This document shows, piece after piece, positions 1-9,711 of a stretch of 64,000 nucleotides of DNA. The position numbers were made by a program, and so were the translations under genes. A model generated the notes under the pieces. It saw nothing but the letters and a program-made list of their open reading frames with translations. It did no database searches and was not told the origin of the DNA. Position 1 is the first letter of the stretch. Each line of letters begins with the position of its first letter. Source of the DNA: Roseomonas sp. OT10 (GTDB lineage: Bacteria > Pseudomonadota > Alphaproteobacteria > Acetobacterales > Acetobacteraceae); assembly GCF_020991085.1 (NCBI RefSeq), contig NZ_CP087719.1, positions 1,178,001 through 1,242,000 of the forward strand, given 5' to 3'.

Positions 1-414
1 ATCCTGTTCCTGGAGCTGATCCTGGTCCTCGGCGCCTGGCAGTTCAGCGGCGGGGCCGAGGCGCTGCGCCTGAACCCGACGCCCGCGGGGATGACCAACA
101 CCCAGGCGCTGGGCCACATCCTGTACACGGACTACATCTACCTGTTCCAGGCGGCGGGCATGGTGCTGCTGGTCGCGATGATCGGCGCCATCGTCCTGAC
201 CCACCGCGACCGCGTCAGCACCCGCCGGCAGGACATCGCGGCCCAGGTCGCCCGCGCCGAGAAGGTCGAGCTCCAGTCCGTGCCGACCGGCGTCGGGCTG
301 AAGGATCTGGGCATCCTGCGCCGCTTGCCGCCCGAGCCGAAGGACAAGCCGAAGGAGGTCGCGCATCACGGCCATGGCCATGACGACGACCACGGGCATG
401 GGGGGCACCACTGA
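1..414 (+). CDS. nuoJ: NADH-quinone oxidoreductase subunit J, C-terminal part (cut by window edge)
   Basis: This is the C-terminal 137 residues of the NuoJ membrane subunit of complex I, part of the proton-pumping arm in the inner membrane. The frame is open from base 1, so the start lies outside the window. Two hydrophobic segments are visible, and a central [16 protein letters not shown] stretch is typical of NuoJ. The tail is a His/Asp-rich [15 protein letters not shown] string, which could bind metal but is more likely a lineage-specific extension. The stop at 412–414 is one base from the nuoK start, so translation is probably coupled within the nuo operon. Confidence 0.95.
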   Translation: MLFLELILVLGAWQFSGGAEALRLNPTPAGMTNTQALGHILYTDYIYLFQAAGMVLLVAMIGAIVLTHRDRVSTRRQDIAAQVARAEKVELQSVPTGVGLKDLGILRRLPPEPKDKPKEVAHHGHGHDDDHGHGGHH

Positions 415-415
415 G

Positions 416-727
416 ATGCTGGCCGTCGGCCTTCCCCACTTCCTCACGGTGGGCGCCATCCTGTTCGTGCTGGGTGTCTTCGGCATCTTCCTGAACCGGA
501 AGAACGTCATCGTCATCCTGATGTCGGTCGAGCTGATCCTGCTCTCGGTCAACCTGAACCTGGTGGCCTTCTCCGCCTCGCTGGGCGACCTGACGGGCCA
601 GGTCTTCGCGATGTTCATCCTGACCGTCGCGGCCGCCGAGGCCGCGATCGGCCTGGCGATCCTCGTCATCTACTTCCGCAACCGCGGCAGCATCGAGGTG
701 GAGGATGTCTCCACCCTGAAGGGCTAG
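416..727 (+). CDS. nuoK: NADH-quinone oxidoreductase subunit K
   Basis: NuoK is a small membrane subunit of complex I with three transmembrane helices, related to MrpC of Na+/H+ antiporters. The ATG at 416 gives 103 residues, the usual family length; an upstream in-frame ATG at 374 would only add the end of nuoJ in another frame. Conserved features include [16 protein letters not shown], with the buried Glu of helix 2, and a second membrane Glu in [10 protein letters not shown]. It starts 1 base after the nuoJ stop and ends 4 bases before nuoL. Confidence 0.96.
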   Translation: MLAVGLPHFLTVGAILFVLGVFGIFLNRKNVIVILMSVELILLSVNLNLVAFSASLGDLTGQVFAMFILTVAAAEAAIGLAILVIYFRNRGSIEVEDVSTLKG

Positions 728-731
728 GGGC

Positions 732-2645
732 ATGTTCGTCGGGGCCGTCTTCTTCCCGCTGCTGGGGTCCTGCATCGCGGGCTTCCTGGGGCGCTGGATC
801 GGCGACAAGGCCGCGCAGTGGGCCTCCGTCCTCTGCATGGTGCTGGCCGCCATCTGCGGCGTGTCCGCCTTCTGGCAGGTGGCGCTGCACAGTCAGCCGA
901 CCACGGTGGTGATCGCCGACTGGATCCAGGTCGGCACGCTGCACGTCGAATGGGCGCTGCGCTACGACACGCTGGCGGCGGTGATGGTGGGGATGGTGAC
1001 CTTCATCTCCACCCTGATCCACATCTACAGCGTGGGGTACATGTCGCACGACGCGACGATCCCGCGCTTCTTCGCCTACCTCTCGCTCTTCACCTTCGCC
1101 ATGCTGATGCTGGTGACGGCGGACAACCTCGTCCAGCTGTTCTTCGGCTGGGAGGGGGTGGGCGTCGCCTCCTACCTGCTGATCGGCTACTGGTACGACC
1201 GCGAGAGCGCGAACCGCGCGGCGATGAAGGCCTTCATCGTCAACCGCGTCGGCGACCTGTTCTTCATGATGGCCATGGCGCTGACCTTCTGGTCCTTCGG
1301 CTCCCTGACCTTCAACGACATCTTCGCCAGTGTCGAGCACGTCCAGCCGATGACCATCGGCGGCATGCCGGTGCTGGAGGTGATCGGGGTGCTGCTGTTC
1401 CTGGGCGCCTGCGGCAAGTCCGCGCAGCTCGGCCTGCACACCTGGCTGCCGGACGCGATGGAGGGCCCGACCCCCGTCTCCGCCCTGATCCACGCGGCGA
1501 CCATGGTGACGGCGGGCGTCTTCCTGATGGCGCGCATGTCGCCGGTGATGGAGCACGCGCCGACCGCGCTGGCCATCGTCACCGTCGTCGGCGCCTCGAC
1601 CGCCTTCTTCGCCGCGACGATCGGCTGCGTGCAGAACGACATCAAGCGGATCATCGCCTACTCGACCTGCTCCCAGCTCGGCTACATGTTCTTCGCGGCC
1701 GGGGTCGGCGCCTATCAGGTGGCGGTCTTCCACCTCTTCACCCACGCCTTCTTCAAGGCGCTGCTCTTCCTGGGCGCGGGTTCGGTCATCCACGCCATGT
1801 CGGACGAGCAGGACATCCGGCGCATGGGCGGGATCTGGACCAAGATCCCGATCACCTACGCGGTGATGTGGATCGGCAACCTGGCGCTGGCCGGCATCCC
1901 CTGGTTCGCCGGCTACTACTCCAAGGACGCGATCCTGGAGGCCGCCTTCGCCGCGCATAGCGGGGTGGGGACCTACGCCTTCGTCATGGGCATGATCGCG
2001 GCCTTCCTGACCGCCTTCTACTCCTGGCGCCTGATGATCCTGACCTTCCACGGCGCGCCGCGAGCGGACCACCACGTGATGGAGCACGTGCATGAGAGCC
2101 CGCCGGTGATGCTGATCCCGCTGCTGGTCCTGGCGGTGGGCGCGATCTTCGCCGGCGGCGTGTTCTACGACCTGTTCGTGGGCCACCACTGGGAGGAGTT
2201 CTGGCACGGCTCGATCGTGAACGGCGAGCACAACCACATCATGCACGCGATGCATGAGGTGCCTGAATGGGTGCCGCTGGCGCCGACGGTGATGGGGGTG
2301 GCGGGCATCGCGCTCGCCTACCTGTTCTACATGTTCTTCCCGGCGATCCCCGGGAAGATCGCGGCGGCCTTCCCGGCGGTGTACCGCTTCCTGCTGAACA
2401 AGTGGTACTTCGACGAGCTGTACGACGTCCTCTTCGTCCGTCCGGCCCGCCGGCTGGCGCGGGTGCTGTGGAAGGTGGGCGACGCGCAGATCATCGACGG
2501 CATGCCCAACGGCGCCGCCGCCCTGACGGTTGAGGCCTCGCGCGGGGCGGTCCGCATTCAGACCGGCAAGCTCGCCAACTACGCCTTCGTGATGATTGCG
2601 GGGCTCGTCCTCTTCGTGACCATCTTCCTCGCGGGAGTCCTGTGA
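732..2645 (+). CDS. nuoL: NADH-quinone oxidoreductase subunit L
   Basis: NuoL is the distal antiporter-like subunit of complex I that carries the long lateral helix and a proton channel. At 637 residues it has the normal length. The N-terminal Oxidored_q1 extension is followed by the proton-translocation core: a conserved Glu in [18 protein letters not shown] near residue 140 and a Lys in [18 protein letters not shown] near residue 229. Many hydrophobic helices follow. Its stop overlaps the next start (GTG at 2642), which indicates translational coupling with nuoM. Confidence 0.97.
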   Translation: MFVGAVFFPLLGSCIAGFLGRWIGDKAAQWASVLCMVLAAICGVSAFWQVALHSQPTTVVIADWIQVGTLHVEWALRYDTLAAVMVGMVTFISTLIHIYSVGYMSHDATIPRFFAYLSLFTFAMLMLVTADNLVQLFFGWEGVGVASYLLIGYWYDRESANRAAMKAFIVNRVGDLFFMMAMALTFWSFGSLTFNDIFASVEHVQPMTIGGMPVLEVIGVLLFLGACGKSAQLGLHTWLPDAMEGPTPVSALIHAATMVTAGVFLMARMSPVMEHAPTALAIVTVVGASTAFFAATIGCVQNDIKRIIAYSTCSQLGYMFFAAGVGAYQVAVFHLFTHAFFKALLFLGAGSVIHAMSDEQDIRRMGGIWTKIPITYAVMWIGNLALAGIPWFAGYYSKDAILEAAFAAHSGVGTYAFVMGMIAAFLTAFYSWRLMILTFHGAPRADHHVMEHVHESPPVMLIPLLVLAVGAIFAGGVFYDLFVGHHWEEFWHGSIVNGEHNHIMHAMHEVPEWVPLAPTVMGVAGIALAYLFYMFFPAIPGKIAAAFPAVYRFLLNKWYFDELYDVLFVRPARRLARVLWKVGDAQIIDGMPNGAAALTVEASRGAVRIQTGKLANYAFVMIAGLVLFVTIFLAGVL

Positions 2646-4156
2646 TGAACGCCGCGGGCTTCCCGCTCCTCTCTCTGCTCACCTTCCTGCCCCTGGCGGG
2701 GGCGGCGGCGATCCTGTTCGTGCGCGGGGAGGAGGTGGTGGTCGCCTCCAACGCGCGCTGGGCGGCGCTCTGGACCAGCCTGATCGTGCTGGCCCTGTCG
2801 CTGATCCTCTGGTTCCGCTTCGACCCGAACTCGGCCGACTACCAGTTCGTCGAGCGGGTCGACTGGCTGCCGGAGTTCGGGCTCAGCTACCACATGGGCG
2901 TGGACGGCATCTCCGTCCTCTTCGTGCTGCTCTCCACCCTGCTGACGCCGATCTGCATCCTCGCCTCCTGGGAGAGCGTGCAGAAGCGGGTGCGCGACTA
3001 CATGGTCGCCTTCCTCGTCCTGGAGACGATGATGGTGGGCATGTTCAGCGCGCTGGACATCGTCCTGTTCTACGTCTTCTTCGAAGGCGTGCTGATCCCG
3101 ATGTTCCTCATCATCGGGGTCTGGGGCGGGGCGCGGCGGGTCTACGCCGCCTTCAAGCTCTTCCTCTACACGCTGCTCGGCTCCGTGCTGATGCTGCTGG
3201 CCATCCTCGCCCTGTGGTACCAGGCGGGGACAGCGGACATGACGGCGCTGGCCGAGCTCGTGATCCCGCGCCCCACCCAGATGTGGATGTTCCTCGCCTT
3301 CTTCGCCGCCTTCGCGGTGAAGGTGCCGATGTGGCCCGTCCACACCTGGCTGCCGGACGCGCATGTGGAGGCGCCGACGGCGGGCTCGGTGATCCTGGCC
3401 GGCGTGCTGCTGAAGATGGGGGCCTACGGCTTCATCCGCTTCTCCATCCCGCTGCTGCCGGAGGCGTCGCAGTTCTTCGCGCCGATGATCTTCGCGCTCT
3501 CCGTGGTGGCGGTGGTCTACACCAGCCTCGTGGCGCTGGCGCAGGAGGACATGAAGAAGCTCATCGCCTACTCCTCGGTGGCGCATATGGGCATCGTCAC
3601 CATGGGCCTCTTCACCTTCAACCAGCAGGGCATCTCGGGCGCGCTGTTCCAGATGCTCAGCCACGGGGTGGTCTCGGGCGCGCTCTTCCTCTGCGTCGGC
3701 GTGCTCTACGACCGGGTGCACTCGCGCGAGATCGCGCGCTACGGCGGGGTGGCGAAGATCATGCCTGCCTATGCGCTGGTCTTCATGCTGTTCACCATGG
3801 GCTCGGTCGCGCTGCCCGGCCTCGCGGGCTTCCCCGGCGAGTTCCTGGTGCTGACCGGGGCGTGGCGGGTGAACCCCTGGGTCGCGGTGGGCGGCGCGAT
3901 GGGGATGATCCTGGGCGCGGCCTACATGCTCTACCTCTACCGGCGGGTGATCTTCTCGCGCATCTCGCGCGAGGACCTGAAGAGCCTGCTGGACCTCTCG
4001 CCGCGGGAATACGCGACCTTCGCGCCGCTGATCCTGCTCACCCTCTGGATGGGGGTCTATCCCTCGTCCTTCCTGCAGTTCTTCGAGGCGAGCGTGGCGG
4101 CCCTGGTCGGCCGGCACGAGGCGGCGCTGGCCGCCGTGCGCCTGGCGGGGATGTGA
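2642..4156 (+). CDS. nuoM: NADH-quinone oxidoreductase subunit M
   Basis: NuoM is the second antiporter-like proton-pumping subunit of complex I. It has 504 residues, the expected length. The signature [18 protein letters not shown] lies around residues 235–253, followed by a conserved LLKMGAYGF. The start is either GTG at 2642, overlapping the nuoL stop, or the ATG immediately after it at 2645; the two proteins differ by one residue and both keep overlap with nuoL. It is followed 4 bases later by nuoN. Confidence 0.97.
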   Translation: MMNAAGFPLLSLLTFLPLAGAAAILFVRGEEVVVASNARWAALWTSLIVLALSLILWFRFDPNSADYQFVERVDWLPEFGLSYHMGVDGISVLFVLLSTLLTPICILASWESVQKRVRDYMVAFLVLETMMVGMFSALDIVLFYVFFEGVLIPMFLIIGVWGGARRVYAAFKLFLYTLLGSVLMLLAILALWYQAGTADMTALAELVIPRPTQMWMFLAFFAAFAVKVPMWPVHTWLPDAHVEAPTAGSVILAGVLLKMGAYGFIRFSIPLLPEASQFFAPMIFALSVVAVVYTSLVALAQEDMKKLIAYSSVAHMGIVTMGLFTFNQQGISGALFQMLSHGVVSGALFLCVGVLYDRVHSREIARYGGVAKIMPAYALVFMLFTMGSVALPGLAGFPGEFLVLTGAWRVNPWVAVGGAMGMILGAAYMLYLYRRVIFSRISREDLKSLLDLSPREYATFAPLILLTLWMGVYPSSFLQFFEASVAALVGRHEAALAAVRLAGM

Positions 4157-4160
4157 CGCG

Positions 4161-5582
4161 ATGAACTGGGCCCTGTCCCTGCCGGAGATCGTCCTGGCGG
4201 TCTCCACCCTGGTGCTCCTGCTCGTGGGCGTGATCCCGAAGAAGGACACCAGCTTCGCCGTGACGATGGGGGCGATGGGTGCCCTCCTGGTCGTGGCCAT
4301 GCTCACCCTGGGCCAGTCGGACGGCGTGGCCTTCGGCGGCCAGTACGTCTCCGACGCCTTCAGCCGCTTCACCAAGGTGCTGGTGCTGCTGGGCGCGGCC
4401 GCCAGCCTGCTGCTGGCGCTGGACTGGAACGCGAAGCAGGGGATCGCCCGCTTCGAGTACCCGCTGCTGATCCTGACCGCCACGCTGGGCATGATGGTCA
4501 TGCTCTCGGCCGGCGACCTGATGGCGCTCTACATGGGGCTGGAGCTGTTCTCGCTCTCGCTCTACGTCGTCGCCGCCTTCGACCGGGACAACGTCCGCTC
4601 GGCCGAGGCGGGGCTGAAGTACTTCGTGCTCGGGGCGCTGGCCTCCGGCCTGTTGCTCTACGGCTCCAGCCTGATCTACGGCTTCTCCGGCGCGACGCAG
4701 TTCGACCGCATCGCCGAGGCGCTGACCGACCCGGAGGGCGTCTCCGCCGGCGTGGTGGTGGGGCTGGTCTTCGTGGTGGCGGCGCTGGCCTTCAAGATCT
4801 CGGCCGTGCCCTTCCACATGTGGACGCCCGACGTCTACGAGGGCGCGCCGACGCCGGTGACCGCCTTCTTCGCCTCGGCGCCGAAGGTGGCCGGCGTGGC
4901 GCTGCTGACCCGCGTGGTGGTCGGTCCCTTCGGCGACCTCGCCGCGGAATGGAGCCAGGTGATCGTCCTGGCCTCCATCCTGTCGATGCTGCTGGGGGCG
5001 CTGGCGGCGATCGGACAGCGCAACATCAAGCGGCTGATGGCCTATTCCTCCATCGGCCATGTCGGCTACCTGCTGATGGGGCTCGCCGTCGCCTCCGAGG
5101 TCGGCGTGCGCGGGCTGCTGCTCTACCTCGCCATCTACCTGGTCATGAACATCGGCGTCTTCGCCGTGCTGGTCTCCATGCGGCGCAACGGCCGCGCGGT
5201 GGAGTCCATCGACGACCTCGCCGGGCTGGGCCGCACCGATCCCGGCATGGCGCTGGCCATGGCGATCTTCATGTTCTCCATGGCGGGCATCCCGCCGCTC
5301 GCCGGCTTCTTCGGCAAGCTCTACGTCTTCCTGGCCGCGGTGCAGGCGGGCTACTGGACGCTGGCGGTGATCGGCGTGCTGACCTCCGTGGTCTCCGCCT
5401 ACTACTACCTGCGCATCGTGAAGGTGATGTACTTCGACGAGGCGGCTGGGGCGCTGGACGCGCGGCCTGTCGGCGTCGGCATGCTGATGGCCGGGGCGGG
5501 GCTGCTGAACGTCGTGTTCTTCGCCTTCCCGGCGCCGGTGCTGGCGGCGGTGCAGGCGGCGGTGGCCGCGCTGGTCGGATGA
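4161..5582 (+). CDS. nuoN: NADH-quinone oxidoreductase subunit N
   Basis: NuoN is the third antiporter-like subunit of complex I, adjacent to NuoM in the membrane arm. It has 473 residues with about 14 hydrophobic segments. The family signature KISAVPFHMWTPDVYEGAP lies around residue 212 and contains the transmembrane Lys of the proton path. A second conserved stretch, NIKRLMAYSSIGHVGY, lies near residue 288. It is the last nuo gene here; its stop overlaps the start of the biotin ligase gene. Confidence 0.97.
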   Translation: MNWALSLPEIVLAVSTLVLLLVGVIPKKDTSFAVTMGAMGALLVVAMLTLGQSDGVAFGGQYVSDAFSRFTKVLVLLGAAASLLLALDWNAKQGIARFEYPLLILTATLGMMVMLSAGDLMALYMGLELFSLSLYVVAAFDRDNVRSAEAGLKYFVLGALASGLLLYGSSLIYGFSGATQFDRIAEALTDPEGVSAGVVVGLVFVVAALAFKISAVPFHMWTPDVYEGAPTPVTAFFASAPKVAGVALLTRVVVGPFGDLAAEWSQVIVLASILSMLLGALAAIGQRNIKRLMAYSSIGHVGYLLMGLAVASEVGVRGLLLYLAIYLVMNIGVFAVLVSMRRNGRAVESIDDLAGLGRTDPGMALAMAIFMFSMAGIPPLAGFFGKLYVFLAAVQAGYWTLAVIGVLTSVVSAYYYLRIVKVMYFDEAAGALDARPVGVGMLMAGAGLLNVVFFAFPAPVLAAVQAAVAALVG

Positions 5583-6376
5583 GCCTCCCGGCGGCCGGGG
5601 CGACGCAGCCCCGGCTTCCCGACGACCTGTCGTCACCCCGGCCGCCCCCCTGGCGGCTGGAGGTGCATGACAGCCTGCCCAGCACCAGCACCCTGTTGAC
5701 CGCCCGGGCCGAGGCGGGGGAGCCCGAGGGGCTGGCGGTGCTGGCCCTGCGCCAGACCGCAGGGCGCGGCACGCAGGGCCGGAGCTGGACGGCGCCCGCC
5801 GGCAACCTGTCGCTTTCCCTGCTGCTCCGCCCGCAGACCCCGCTGCGCGAGATGCCGCGCTGGTCCCTCCTGGCCGGGGTGGCGCTGGCCGAGGCGTTGG
5901 GCAGCTTCCTGGCCGCGCCGGCACGGCTGCGGCTGAAATGGCCCAACGACCTGCTGCTCGACGACAGGAAGTGCGCCGGCATCCTGGTCGAGGCCGGGCC
6001 CGGGGCCGGCGGCGTGCCGGGTTGGCTGGTGATCGGCATCGGCGCCAACCTTGCGGCGGCGCCCTCCTTGCCGGACCGGCCGACCGCGAGCCTCGCCATG
6101 GCGGGGATCGTCCCGCCATCGCCGGAGGCGGCGGCCCGGGCGGTGCTGCAACGCCTCGACCACTGGCGCGGGCGCCTGGCGCGGGAGGGGTTCGGCCCGG
6201 TGCGCGACGCCTGGCTGCGCTTCGGGCCCCCGATCGGCACGCCCCTTGCCTTGCGGGGCACGGCCGGGCAGCCCGACCGGCGCGGCCGCTTCGCCGGGCT
6301 GGCGGAGGATGGCGCGCTGCAACTCGACACCGCCGGCGGCGTCACGCTCGTTGCCAGCGGGGAACTGACCGGTTAG
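5579..6376 (+). CDS. birA: Biotin--[acetyl-CoA-carboxylase] ligase
   Basis: This enzyme activates biotin with ATP and attaches it to a lysine of the biotin carboxyl carrier protein of acetyl-CoA carboxylase and similar enzymes in the cytoplasm. The 265-residue protein carries the biotinyl-AMP loop GRGTQGRSW, the SLSLLLRP strand and the KWPNDLLL motif, followed by the CAGILVE strand. It lacks the N-terminal winged helix of E. coli BirA, so it should be a monofunctional (group I) ligase without repressor activity. The ATG at 5579 overlaps the nuoN stop, so it is probably co-transcribed with the nuo operon, as is common in alphaproteobacteria. Confidence 0.94.
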   Translation: MSLPAAGATQPRLPDDLSSPRPPPWRLEVHDSLPSTSTLLTARAEAGEPEGLAVLALRQTAGRGTQGRSWTAPAGNLSLSLLLRPQTPLREMPRWSLLAGVALAEALGSFLAAPARLRLKWPNDLLLDDRKCAGILVEAGPGAGGVPGWLVIGIGANLAAAPSLPDRPTASLAMAGIVPPSPEAAARAVLQRLDHWRGRLAREGFGPVRDAWLRFGPPIGTPLALRGTAGQPDRRGRFAGLAEDGALQLDTAGGVTLVASGELTG

Positions 6377-6522
6377 AGCGTGACGGCTTGCGGCCCGACC
6401 GGCCGACACCCTGCATCGCGCGATCGGGGAACGATCCGGGATCTGGTCCAGCGGCCCGCGCGCCCGGCCGGAACCGGGCGGGCATCCTGTCCCCGCAGGC
6501 GGGTGTGAAGGGAACGGAACGC

Positions 6523-7341
6523 GTGCTCCTGGCGGTCGATGCGGGCAACACGAATGTCGTCTTCGCCGTTCATGACGGCACGGAATGGCGCGGCCGCTGG
6601 CGCATCGCCACCCGTGCCGACCGGACCAGCGACGAGTACGGACCTTGGCTCTACAGCCTGTTCCAGCATGCCGGCATCCCCGCCGGCGAGGTGACGCGCT
6701 GCGCGATCGGCACGGTCGTGCCCGCCGCCCTCTACAACCTGCGCCGGCTGAGCCGGGAATGGTTCCATTGCGAGCCGCTGGTGGCCCGGGCCGGGCTGGA
6801 CTGGGGCTTCGAGATCAAGGTGGACCGCCCGAAGGAGGTCGGCGCCGACCGCCTCCTGAACGCCCTGGCGGCCCACCGCCACTACCACGGGCCGCTCGTG
6901 GTGATCGATTTCGGCACCGCCACCACCTTCGACGTGGTGGACGGGGATGGCGCCTATCTCGGCGGCGTCATCGCCCCGGGGGTGAACCTGTCCATCGAGG
7001 CGCTGCACAAGGCGGCCGCCCGCCTGCCGCGCATCGGCATCGGCCGGCCGCAGGCGGTGATCGGGCGCGACACGGTGCCCGCCATGCAGTCGGGCGTCTT
7101 CTGGGGCTATGTCGGGCTGATCGAGGGGATCGTGGGCCGGATCAGGGGCGAGTACGGCGCGCCGCTGAAGGTGATCGCCACGGGCGGCCTCGCCCCCCTC
7201 TTCGCCGAGGGCACGACCATCATCGACCGCACCGATGCGGACATCACCCTGGACGGGCTGCGCCTGTTGGCGGATCGCAATCCCACGCCCATCTTCCATC
7301 GGACCACCCTGCCCGAGATGCTGAGACATGATGCGGACTGA
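6523..7341 (+). CDS. coaX: Type III pantothenate kinase
   Basis: CoaX phosphorylates pantothenate with ATP, the first step of coenzyme A synthesis, and belongs to the acetate/sugar kinase (ASKHA) fold. Visible motifs are the phosphate-binding DAGNTN at residues 6–11, the [11 protein letters not shown] segment and DFGTATTFD near residue 129. The start was placed at GTG 6523 because an AAGGGA ribosome-binding site lies just upstream and the protein then begins directly with the first strand; it gives 272 residues, slightly longer than usual. An in-frame GTG at 6505 is the alternative. It follows birA after a 146-bp gap and precedes rnj. Confidence 0.94.
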   Translation: MLLAVDAGNTNVVFAVHDGTEWRGRWRIATRADRTSDEYGPWLYSLFQHAGIPAGEVTRCAIGTVVPAALYNLRRLSREWFHCEPLVARAGLDWGFEIKVDRPKEVGADRLLNALAAHRHYHGPLVVIDFGTATTFDVVDGDGAYLGGVIAPGVNLSIEALHKAAARLPRIGIGRPQAVIGRDTVPAMQSGVFWGYVGLIEGIVGRIRGEYGAPLKVIATGGLAPLFAEGTTIIDRTDADITLDGLRLLADRNPTPIFHRTTLPEMLRHDAD

Positions 7342-7371
7342 CGGGCGGGGGACCATGAAGAACGAGAACAC

Positions 7372-9018
7372 ATGCCCCTGAACTCCGGCGACCTGGCCCT
7401 GATCCCCCTCGGGGGGACCGGGGAGATCGGCCTGAACCTGAATGTCTACCGTTGCGACCAGGCGTTGTTGGCCGTGGATTGCGGCATCGGCTTCGGCGGC
7501 AGCGACACGCCCGAGGCGGAGGTGATGGTGCCCGACGCGTCCTGGCTGGCCGAGCGGCAGGACCAGCTGCAGGCCCTGGTCATCACCCACGCCCATGAGG
7601 ACCATCTCGGGGCGGTCGCCCATCTCTGGCCCAGCCTGCGCTGTCCCGTCTATGCCAGCCCCTTCGCCGCGGCGGTGCTCCGCCGGAAGCTGGGGGAGGC
7701 CGGTCTGCTGAACCAGGTCATGCTGCACACGGTCCCGCCGGGCGGGCGCTTCGCCGTGGGGCCCTTCGACCTGACCTTCCTGCGGGTCGCGCATTCGGTC
7801 CCCGAGGCGCAGGCGCTGGCCATCCGCACCCGGCACGGCATCGTCATGCACACGGGGGACTGGAAGCTCGATCCCGATCCGCTGCTCGGCCCGCCCACGG
7901 ACGAAGCCGCCTTCGCCGCGCTGGGGCAGGAAGGCGTGCTGGCGATGGTCTGCGACAGCACCAATGCCCTGGTCGACGGCACCTCCGGCAGCGAGGCCGA
8001 GGTGCTGCGCGAGCTGACGGCGCTGATCGGCGAGCTGAAGGGGCGCGTCGCCGTCACCTGCTTCGCCACCAACGTCGCCCGGCTCTATTCCGTGGCCAAG
8101 GCCGCCGAGGCCAACGGCCGCCAGGTCGCCCTGTTCGGCCGCAGCCTGCGCAACGCGGACGCGGCGGCGCGGGAGACGGGCTACCTCTCCGACATCCCGC
8201 CGTTCCTGACGGAGGAGGAGGCGGGCTACCTGCCCGACGACGCGCTGGTGGTGATCTGCACCGGCAGCCAGGGGGAGCCGCGTTCGGCCCTGTCCAAGAT
8301 CGCCGCCGACACCCATCCGCAGATCTCGCTGGGGGAGGGGGACACGGTGATCTACTCCTCCCGCCAGATCCCCGGGAACGAGCGTGCCATCGCGCGCGTC
8401 CAGGACCGCCTCCGCCGCGCCGGCTGCCGCGTCATCACCGCCGACGAGCGCATGGTGCACGTCTCCGGCCACCCCGCGCGGGACGAGCTGCGCCGGCTCT
8501 ACGCCCTGGTGAAGCCGCGCATCGCCGTGCCGGTGCACGGCGAATGGCGCCACCTGGAGCAGCATGCCGAGCTGGCGCAGGAGGCCGGTGCCAAGCCCAT
8601 CCTGATCGAGGATGGCGACGTGCTCCGCCTGTCCGGCAACACGCCGGAGGTGGTGGACACGGTGCCGACAGGCCGCTTTGCGATCGACGGCGACCGCCTG
8701 CTGCCGCTGGAAGGCGGGGTGCTGGCGGCGCGCCGGCGCATGCTGTTCAACGGCGTGGTCGTGGCCTCCCTGGCGGTGGACCGGGACGGCCGGGTGCGCG
8801 GAGAGCCGCAGGTTTCCGCCCCCGGCCTGTTCGAGCAGATCGACGCCGAGCCGGCGGAGATCGCCTCGGAGCTGGCCCGGGCGATCGGCGACCTGCCCAC
8901 CCCGCTCCGCCTGGATGACGACCCCCTGCGGGAGGCGGCCCGGACGGCCCTGCGCCGCTCGCTCGGCCGCCGCCTGCGCAAGCGTCCGATGGTGGACGTG
9001 CACCTGCTGCGGGTGTGA
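7372..9018 (+). CDS. rnj: Ribonuclease J
   Basis: RNase J is a metallo-beta-lactamase/beta-CASP endo- and 5'-3' exoribonuclease for RNA maturation and decay. The 548-residue protein has the zinc-binding H-x-H-x-D-H motif (HAHEDH, residues 73–78), a further HTGD metal-ligand loop and the beta-CASP region, including TGSQGEPRSALSKIA and SGHPARDELRRL, then the C-terminal domain. Alphaproteobacteria commonly place this gene next to coaX and a DUF1467 gene upstream of proS, as here. The ATG at 7372 is the only sensible start. Confidence 0.95.
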   Translation: MPLNSGDLALIPLGGTGEIGLNLNVYRCDQALLAVDCGIGFGGSDTPEAEVMVPDASWLAERQDQLQALVITHAHEDHLGAVAHLWPSLRCPVYASPFAAAVLRRKLGEAGLLNQVMLHTVPPGGRFAVGPFDLTFLRVAHSVPEAQALAIRTRHGIVMHTGDWKLDPDPLLGPPTDEAAFAALGQEGVLAMVCDSTNALVDGTSGSEAEVLRELTALIGELKGRVAVTCFATNVARLYSVAKAAEANGRQVALFGRSLRNADAAARETGYLSDIPPFLTEEEAGYLPDDALVVICTGSQGEPRSALSKIAADTHPQISLGEGDTVIYSSRQIPGNERAIARVQDRLRRAGCRVITADERMVHVSGHPARDELRRLYALVKPRIAVPVHGEWRHLEQHAELAQEAGAKPILIEDGDVLRLSGNTPEVVDTVPTGRFAIDGDRLLPLEGGVLAARRRMLFNGVVVASLAVDRDGRVRGEPQVSAPGLFEQIDAEPAEIASELARAIGDLPTPLRLDDDPLREAARTALRRSLGRRLRKRPMVDVHLLRV

Positions 9019-9021
9019 GAG

Positions 9022-9285
9022 ATGGGGTGGGTCAGCGGGATCGTCGTCTACTTCCTGGTCTGGTGGACCGTGCTCTTCGCGGTCCTGCCCTTCGGGGTGC
9101 AGCCGGATACCGATGCCGTCAGCACGCCCGGTGGCTGGCGCGGCGCCCCGGCCCGGCCGCGGCTATGGTCGAAGGTGCTGTGGACGACGGTCGTGGCGAC
9201 GGTGGTCTGGCTGGGCCTCTACGCGATCATCAGCAGCGACTGGCTGTCCTTCCGGCACGGCTGGCTCGCGATGCCTGACCGGTAG
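9022..9285 (+). CDS. DUF1467 family small membrane protein
   Basis: This 87-residue protein has two predicted membrane helices: one near residues 5–23 (VSGIVVYFLVWWTVLFAVL) and one near residues 52–70. They flank a Pro/Gly-rich cytoplasmic or periplasmic loop. The LVWWTVLFAVLPFG pattern identifies the DUF1467 family, which is widespread in alphaproteobacteria next to rnj and proS and has no proven function. It starts 3 bases after the rnj stop and is probably translated from the same mRNA. Confidence 0.88.
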   Translation: MGWVSGIVVYFLVWWTVLFAVLPFGVQPDTDAVSTPGGWRGAPARPRLWSKVLWTTVVATVVWLGLYAIISSDWLSFRHGWLAMPDR

Positions 9286-9289
9286 GCGG

Positions 9290-9503
9290 ATCGTGGTCAT
9301 GATGCCGCCGGTTGCTCAAATTGAATGCAAAAAAGAGCGGTACCAAGCTGTTTTTGCCCGCACCCGCCATGGAATCACGTTGCGATGCGAAAGCCGCGGC
9401 GCGACAGTACCCATCAGGAAGAGGGCTGGTCCTCTTCCTGCCGTGTGACTGGCGTTTCCTCCCTAAACTCGGGCCGTGCCCTCGGGCACGGCCCGTTTCT
9501 TTT
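9290..9503 (+). ncRNA. Candidate small RNA or 3' leader structure between DUF1467 and proS
   Basis: This is the only clearly AT-richer stretch of the region and has no credible gene. It contains two consecutive perfect hairpins. The first is a 9-bp stem at 9416–9424 with 9431–9439 around a 6-base loop. The second is the GC-rich terminator at 9470–9503. An A-rich segment (9321–9335) and a T-run (9350–9354) lie upstream. The layout resembles a processed 3'-UTR-derived RNA or a small RNA gene. No known RNA family was recognised, so the RNA call is an inference. Confidence 0.3.
9470..9503 (+). terminator. Rho-independent terminator
   Basis: A 12-bp GC-rich perfect inverted repeat (9470–9481 with 9484–9495) is followed at once by TTTCTTTT (9496–9503). 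It is the strongest intrinsic terminator in the window. It ends transcription coming from rnj/DUF1467, or from a small RNA, about 210 bp before proS, so proS probably has its own promoter. Confidence 0.85.
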
Positions 9504-9711
9504 ACGGCGCCAGGGTCCGACCTGACAAGCGTTTGCCGAAAATTCGTCCAAAAGGTTTCGGAAAAGAACGCCGGATAGACAGATTGTTGCTGGGCCCGGC
9601 CTGAGCGCCCGCTTCCGGCCCCTGGGGGCGGAAAGGCCCGGGCCGCACCGGTTCCAGCCTCCGCCGATCCGCTCTAGGTTGCGCCCCCTCTTCCCCCCGG
9701 AGTCGCCTGCC

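Noticed and set aside
666-2255. Long - strand frame opposite nuoL, and similar antisense frames opposite nuoM, nuoN and the catabolic genes
   Set aside because: Their His/Arg/Asp-rich composition is the usual mirror of GC-rich coding sequence; the + strand genes are certain.
9312-9578. An 88-residue + strand frame before proS
   Set aside because: It runs through the terminator hairpin and has no plausible start or domain.
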